NCBI RefSeq assembly: GCF_004014875.1
Contig: NZ_CP034929.1
Location: 1,302,001 to 1,366,000, forward strand
Reading direction: 5' to 3'
DNA length: 64,000 bases
Origin: Nocardioides yefusunii
GTDB lineage: Bacteria > Actinomycetota > Actinomycetes > Propionibacteriales > Nocardioidaceae
Under the pieces are notes generated by a model. The model saw nothing but the letters and a program-made list of their open reading frames with translations, did no database searches and was not told where the DNA came from. Shown in pieces: positions 60,863-64,000 of this stretch (positions are counted from its first letter, which is position 1; each line of letters opens with the position of its first letter). The position numbers were made by a program, and so were the translations under genes.

Positions 60863-60899
60863 GCCCGGATCCTGGTGCTTCGTCGTACACCGGCGCTGT

Positions 60900-60946
60900 G
60901 AACGTCGTCGGGTCGCCCCTGGGAACGGGGCGGCCCGACGACGTTC
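60900..60946. terminator. Strong bidirectional terminator
   Basis: A 20-bp stem (60900-60919 with 60927-60946, one G-U pair) and 7-nt loop between the convergent FtsX permease and DUF421-type genes. Confidence 0.85.
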
Positions 60947-60958
60947 CAGCGCGTCTGC

Positions 60959-61414
60959 CTAGTGCTGGGTGCCCGAGGCGAGGATGAACGAGAACCCGCC
61001 GTCTGCCTCCAAGACGAGCAGTCGCACGTCGGCGAGGTCGGCGACGCCCTCGGCACGGGCTGCTTCGTGCAGGTCGTCGAGGGTGACGCGCTCACGTCGC
61101 ATGGCGTCCCGGTCGGGCACGCCGTCGCGGAGAAGCACCGTCGCTCGCCCGTTGAGCAGAGGCCGCAGCCGCGGGAAGTGCAGCGACGCCCACGCCAGAG
61201 CGGCGTTCAGACAGACCAACGTGGCGATCGCGACGCCCGCGCCGGTCAGGGAGGTGTCCTCGGAAGTGATCGCACCAGCCATCAGGTCCCCGACGACGAA
61301 GATGACCACCAGGTCGACCGGTGACATCTGGGCGAGTTCACGCTTGCCCAACGCCCGCAACGCGAGCATCACCAGCACGAACGCGGCCAGGGTGTGCAAC
61401 ACCGTGCTGGTCAC
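60959..61414 (-). CDS. DUF421 (YetF-like) membrane protein
   Basis: 151 residues from GTG 61414, overlapping the stop of the gene before it by 4 nt. Two to three N-terminal helices with LRALGKRELAQMSPVDLVVIF (about 19-39, a YetF hallmark split as R-x-x-G-K-R and S-x-x-D-L), then a small cytoplasmic domain with GRATVLLRDGVPDRDAMRRE. The B. subtilis relative YetF is of uncertain function, tied to stress. Last gene of a three-gene minus-strand group. Confidence 0.82.
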   Translation of the reverse strand: MTSTVLHTLAAFVLVMLALRALGKRELAQMSPVDLVVIFVVGDLMAGAITSEDTSLTGAGVAIATLVCLNAALAWASLHFPRLRPLLNGRATVLLRDGVPDRDAMRRERVTLDDLHEAARAEGVADLADVRLLVLEADGGFSFILASGTQH

Positions 61415-61974
61415 GGCAGCACCCACACCGTCGTCTCGAGGGAGGCGTCCGGTGCACGTTCGGGGAGTGCGTCGGGGATCCTGCTCCAGACCCAGGCAGA
61501 GACCGTCTCTCGGACCCGGCCGGCATTGCGGTCCACCGGCACCCGACCGCTCACCGTCGCGGCCGTCCCGGCCGGGAAGGTGAGTGCCCAGCCGTCGGCG
61601 CTCGCGTGCTCGGCCACGGGCCGGGGACGCACCGCTGTCGGACCGATGACGTCGACGAGGTCGCGGGGCAGGAACACCTGCACCCACCCGTCGGTGTCTG
61701 CGTCGCCGGGGACCTCGACCCGGAGTTCGGACTCGGTGCCCGCACGGACGAAGGCCTCGTGGGCCAGCTGCACCTCGCCAGCAGCGAGCGGGGCAACGGG
61801 TTCGGCCTCGGGCCACAGCGAGAGGGCACAGGCCAGCACCGTGACGGCGGCGAAGAATCCCAGCGCCACGGTCCGCCAGAGCCGCAGTCCGCGGCCATTG
61901 CGCGAGTCGTCGTCCCGGTCAGCGGTCGCCTCGAGATCGGCGACGGTGCTGGAGGACGAAGATTCCTGGTTCAC
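61411..61974 (-). CDS. Single-span membrane protein with extracellular domain
   Basis: 187 residues from GTG 61974. A Ser-rich cytoplasmic tail, one membrane helix (about 33-54, TVALGFFAAVTVLACALSLW), and a beta-rich outer part of about 130 residues (VQVFLPRDLVDVIGP, WALTFPAGTAATVSG). No named family. Between the 81-residue membrane protein and the DUF421 gene, probably one operon; envelope role is inferred only from topology. Confidence 0.65.
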   Translation of the reverse strand: MNQESSSSSTVADLEATADRDDDSRNGRGLRLWRTVALGFFAAVTVLACALSLWPEAEPVAPLAAGEVQLAHEAFVRAGTESELRVEVPGDADTDGWVQVFLPRDLVDVIGPTAVRPRPVAEHASADGWALTFPAGTAATVSGRVPVDRNAGRVRETVSAWVWSRIPDALPERAPDASLETTVWVLP

Positions 61975-61987
61975 GCAGGCGACACGA

Positions 61988-62233
61988 TCAGTTCTTGACC
62001 ACGCCGATCAGCAGCATCGCGGCCAGCACCAGCAGCATCACGATGATGAAGCCCGCGATCAGGAGGGGCTTGCCCTTCGAACCGGTCGGGTCCGCGGACG
62101 CCAAGCCGTCGTGGACGGACTCGTGGGCGTGCCGCAACCCGTCAGTCTTCTCGCCGGAGTAGTCGTGCAGACCTGAGGTGTCACCGTGGGCGGCCTGACT
62201 CGTGTCGCGGTGGTCGGGGGAGTTGTCGCTCAT
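61988..62233 (-). CDS. Small single-span membrane protein
   Basis: 81 residues from ATG 62233 with AGGAG. A His/Asp-rich hydrophilic N-terminus (HRDTSQAAHGDTSGLHDY) of about 55 residues is followed by one C-terminal helix (LLIAGFIIVMLLVLAAMLLIG). This tail-anchored layout resembles small actinobacterial stress proteins such as the DUF6480 group, but the match is not certain. First gene of the minus-strand trio. Confidence 0.65.
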   Translation of the reverse strand: MSDNSPDHRDTSQAAHGDTSGLHDYSGEKTDGLRHAHESVHDGLASADPTGSKGKPLLIAGFIIVMLLVLAAMLLIGVVKN

Positions 62234-62329
62234 CTGGGGCTCCTGGGGGAGGTCCGTGCCGGAATGGTTCCGGTTGTCTCTCCACCATGCCCCTCCCGGC
62301 TCAGGTCCACAAGGAGTGCGGGTGAGCGG

Positions 62330-62959
62330 TCATCGGCGGTTGGCGTCACGCTGCATCGGCGGGCAGTTCCCACCGGGCGTGGTCACCAGCTCGAAGTGCC
62401 AGCCCTCGTTCGCGAAGGTGCGGCACAACCCGTAGTCGGCGCCGTGGTCGTGGAGCCACGCCGCAGCCGGTGGGGGACCGACGTCGACGGCGTCGCCAGT
62501 GACGTGGCGTGAGGTCTTTGGTGTCGCGGCCCACCGCAGGGCCTCGGTGAGGGAGCCGTGGGTGGCGACGGCCTCGTCGAGGAGGCGTTGCTGGTGGGCG
62601 GCGCTACGCCACCCCGAGTTGAGCCTCAGTCCGATCCCGGACGTGGCGGCGTCCCCGGCAGCCAGCCGGACAGCGCCCAGCAGATCAGGGTCGAGGCGGT
62701 CCACGGCGTCCCGGCCCGACTCGAAGGAGGAGTGCAGCCCTTCGACCTGCATCCCCTCCAGAGTGATCGGGTTCCGAGTCGAGTCCTCGCCTGATGAGGG
62801 CCACGACGCGGCCATCGCGACCCCGGCCGTGACAGCGGTGAGGACGAGGCCGACCAGGGACCGACGCCGGCGGCGGTTCGGGGTACCCGGGACCGGGGTC
62901 GAGTTCGAGGTCGAGATCGGGGTCGGGGTGTCAACGGGGAAGAGCAGCGTGGCGGTCAT
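62330..62959 (-). CDS. VanY-like D-Ala-D-Ala carboxypeptidase (M15B)
   Basis: 209 residues from ATG 62959. A basic run (RRRRR near 29-33) and one helix (about 34-52) anchor it in the membrane with the catalytic domain outside. Zinc motif SRHVTGDAVD (His152, Asp159) and EGWHFE (Glu185 as base, His188) are complete; LRLNSGWRSAAHQQRL is the substrate-side loop. Cleaves the terminal D-Ala of peptidoglycan stem peptides or endopeptide bonds. A GACGCT box 6 nt before the ATG hints at a leaderless start. Confidence 0.85.
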   Translation of the reverse strand: MTATLLFPVDTPTPISTSNSTPVPGTPNRRRRRSLVGLVLTAVTAGVAMAASWPSSGEDSTRNPITLEGMQVEGLHSSFESGRDAVDRLDPDLLGAVRLAAGDAATSGIGLRLNSGWRSAAHQQRLLDEAVATHGSLTEALRWAATPKTSRHVTGDAVDVGPPPAAAWLHDHGADYGLCRTFANEGWHFELVTTPGGNCPPMQRDANRR

Positions 62960-63159
62960 GGGACCAGCGTCGTCGTCGGGCCGGGGGCCGCACCTCCCCC
63001 TCAGGTGCCGTGCGGGTGGACGCAAGGTGGAACCTCGCAGCCCGTCGAGTGGTACCGGTGTGCCGCACGGCGGCCCGGCTCGTACTCTGGCCCGGAGGTC
63101 CACGGCACGACGAGGTGGCCCGGACCAGCAGCACACGCAGTGAGAGGGAACCCTTTTCG

Positions 63160-64000
63160 ATGACCGTCCCCGCCCACCAGTCGCTCCCCGTTCCCGTCCG
63201 CGGGCAGGAACCCGAACCGACCCCGGCCGCCGTCGTCGCTCGCCTGAGCACCGACCGCAAGATCCGGATGCTGTCGGGACGCGACTTCTGGAACACCGAG
63301 TCCGGTCCCGGATTCGCGTCGGTGCTGTTCAGCGACGGTCCGCACGGGCTGCGCAAGCAGGTCGCCAGCGGTGACCACCTCGGACTCGGCGGTTCGGTCC
63401 CGGCGACCTGTTTCCCCACTGCCTCGGCGCTCGGTGCCACGTGGGACCCGCACCTGGTCGAGGAGATCGGGGTCGCGATCGGTCGTGAGGCAGCCGCTCA
63501 GGGCGTCGGCGTCGTGCTCGGGCCGGGTCTGAACATCAAGCGTCACCCCGGCGGTGGCCGCAACTTCGAGTACTTCTCCGAGGACCCGCTTCTGTCGGGC
63601 CACCTGGCCGCCGCAATGGTGCGTGGTCTGCAGTCGCAGGGGGTGGGTGCGTGTCTGAAGCACTTCGCCGCCAACAACCAGGAGTTCCACCGGATGCGTG
63701 TCGACACCCTCGTCGACGAGCGCACCCTGCGGGAGATCTATCTGACCGGCTTCGAGATCGCCGTGCGCGGCGCCAAGCCGTGGAGCGTCATGAGCTCCTA
63801 CAACCAGCTCAACGGCGAGTACACCGGTGCTTCGAAGCACCTGCTCACCGACGTCCTGCGCACCGAGTGGGGCTTCGACGGCGTCGTCATGACCGACTGG
63901 CTCGGCGTCACCGACCGTCCGGCCGCGCTCAAGGCAGGGCTCGACCTCGAGATGCCGTCGAGCAACGGAGCCTGGGACGCACGAACCAAGGCCGCGCTCG
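63160..64000 (+). CDS. Beta-glucosidase-like glycoside hydrolase family 3, N-terminal part (3' truncated by window)
   Basis: Open from ATG 63160 (GAGAGGGA upstream) to the last base; 280 residues visible. GH3 barrel motifs: GFASVLFSDGPHGLRKQ, LGPGLNIKRHPGGGRNFEYF, SEDPLLSGHLAAA, CLKHFAANNQE (Lys near 167, with the conserved KH), and VVMTDWLG with the nucleophile Asp246. No signal peptide, so probably cytoplasmic. Hydrolyses beta-glucosides or related sugars; the C-terminal domains are beyond the window. Confidence 0.93.
   Translation, partial: MTVPAHQSLPVPVRGQEPEPTPAAVVARLSTDRKIRMLSGRDFWNTESGPGFASVLFSDGPHGLRKQVASGDHLGLGGSVPATCFPTASALGATWDPHLVEEIGVAIGREAAAQGVGVVLGPGLNIKRHPGGGRNFEYFSEDPLLSGHLAAAMVRGLQSQGVGACLKHFAANNQEFHRMRVDTLVDERTLREIYLTGFEIAVRGAKPWSVMSSYNQLNGEYTGASKHLLTDVLRTEWGFDGVVMTDWLGVTDRPAALKAGLDLEMPSSNGAWDARTKAAL

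Noticed and set aside
62259..62273. CCGGAA-TGG-TTCCGG palindrome upstream of the small membrane protein, considered as a stress-sigma -35 or operator
   Set aside because: No matching -10 element at the right distance and no second copy seen; too short in this GC-rich context to call.

Overview
The window is 64 kb of high-GC DNA (clearly above 60% by eye) with dense genes, GTG starts, ATGA/GTGA overlaps, a type-A actinobacterial RNase P RNA, a MapB-like methionine aminopeptidase, a GlnA2-type glutamine synthetase and a C50-carotenoid operon. This points to an actinobacterium, most likely a Nocardioidaceae-like soil or marine species. The family-level placement is inference from gene content. 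No tRNA, rRNA, CRISPR array, insertion sequence or prophage core was seen; the window looks chromosomal.

Layout. (1) 1-12.6 kb: the end of a flavin monooxygenase, a rhodanese-HAD fusion protein, a GntR regulator, a tocopherol-cyclase-like protein, helicase HrpB, a Cys-rich small protein next to a SNF2-like ATPase, a frameshifted RCC1-repeat exported protein, rnpB and a lipoprotein. (2) 12.7-18.7 kb: seven translationally coupled genes idi-crtE-crtB-crtI-crtYe-crtYf-crtEb, enough to make a cyclic C50 carotenoid from IPP/DMAPP. Their promoter carries three 11-bp tandem repeats that run into the -35 box. (3) 19.3-35.8 kb: a catabolic island with two acyl-CoA dehydrogenases, two crotonases, a MaoC-like protein, an acyl-CoA ligase, a thioesterase, an alpha/beta hydrolase, two cupin proteins, a two-domain VOC protein, an MFS carrier and a complete oligopeptide-type ABC importer. 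(4) 35.8-39.2 kb: a secreted tannase-family esterase, a GntR regulator and a TetR regulator. (5) 39.2-48 kb: housekeeping genes map, panB, nadE and glnA2, then a TerC protein and a secreted lipase. (6) 48.8-64 kb: a secreted protein, two more double-hotdog thioesterases, a membrane protein, a 5'-3' exonuclease, succinate-semialdehyde dehydrogenase, a two-component system followed by an FtsX-type ABC exporter, a small membrane-protein group, a VanY-like peptidase and the start of a GH3 glycosidase.

The strongest connecting signal is a dyad, KAACGNYCGTTM. It occurs twice before the first island acyl-CoA dehydrogenase (19278 and 19377), once in the divergent promoter region at 24637, and once upstream of the TetR gene at 39214. 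This suggests one TetR protein controls the whole island and itself. The island would import an unknown compound through the ABC system, activate it with the CoA ligase and degrade it by a beta-oxidation-like route. The two crotonases have each lost one, and a different one, of the two catalytic glutamates, so the chemistry is probably not simple hydration.

Many genes have a TANNNT hexamer exactly 6-7 nt before the start codon and no Shine-Dalgarno sequence, the signature of leaderless transcripts. This was used to choose several starts, including a GTG start for map. Positions, motifs and frames were read directly from the sequence. Family names rest on recognised motifs, not on database searches.
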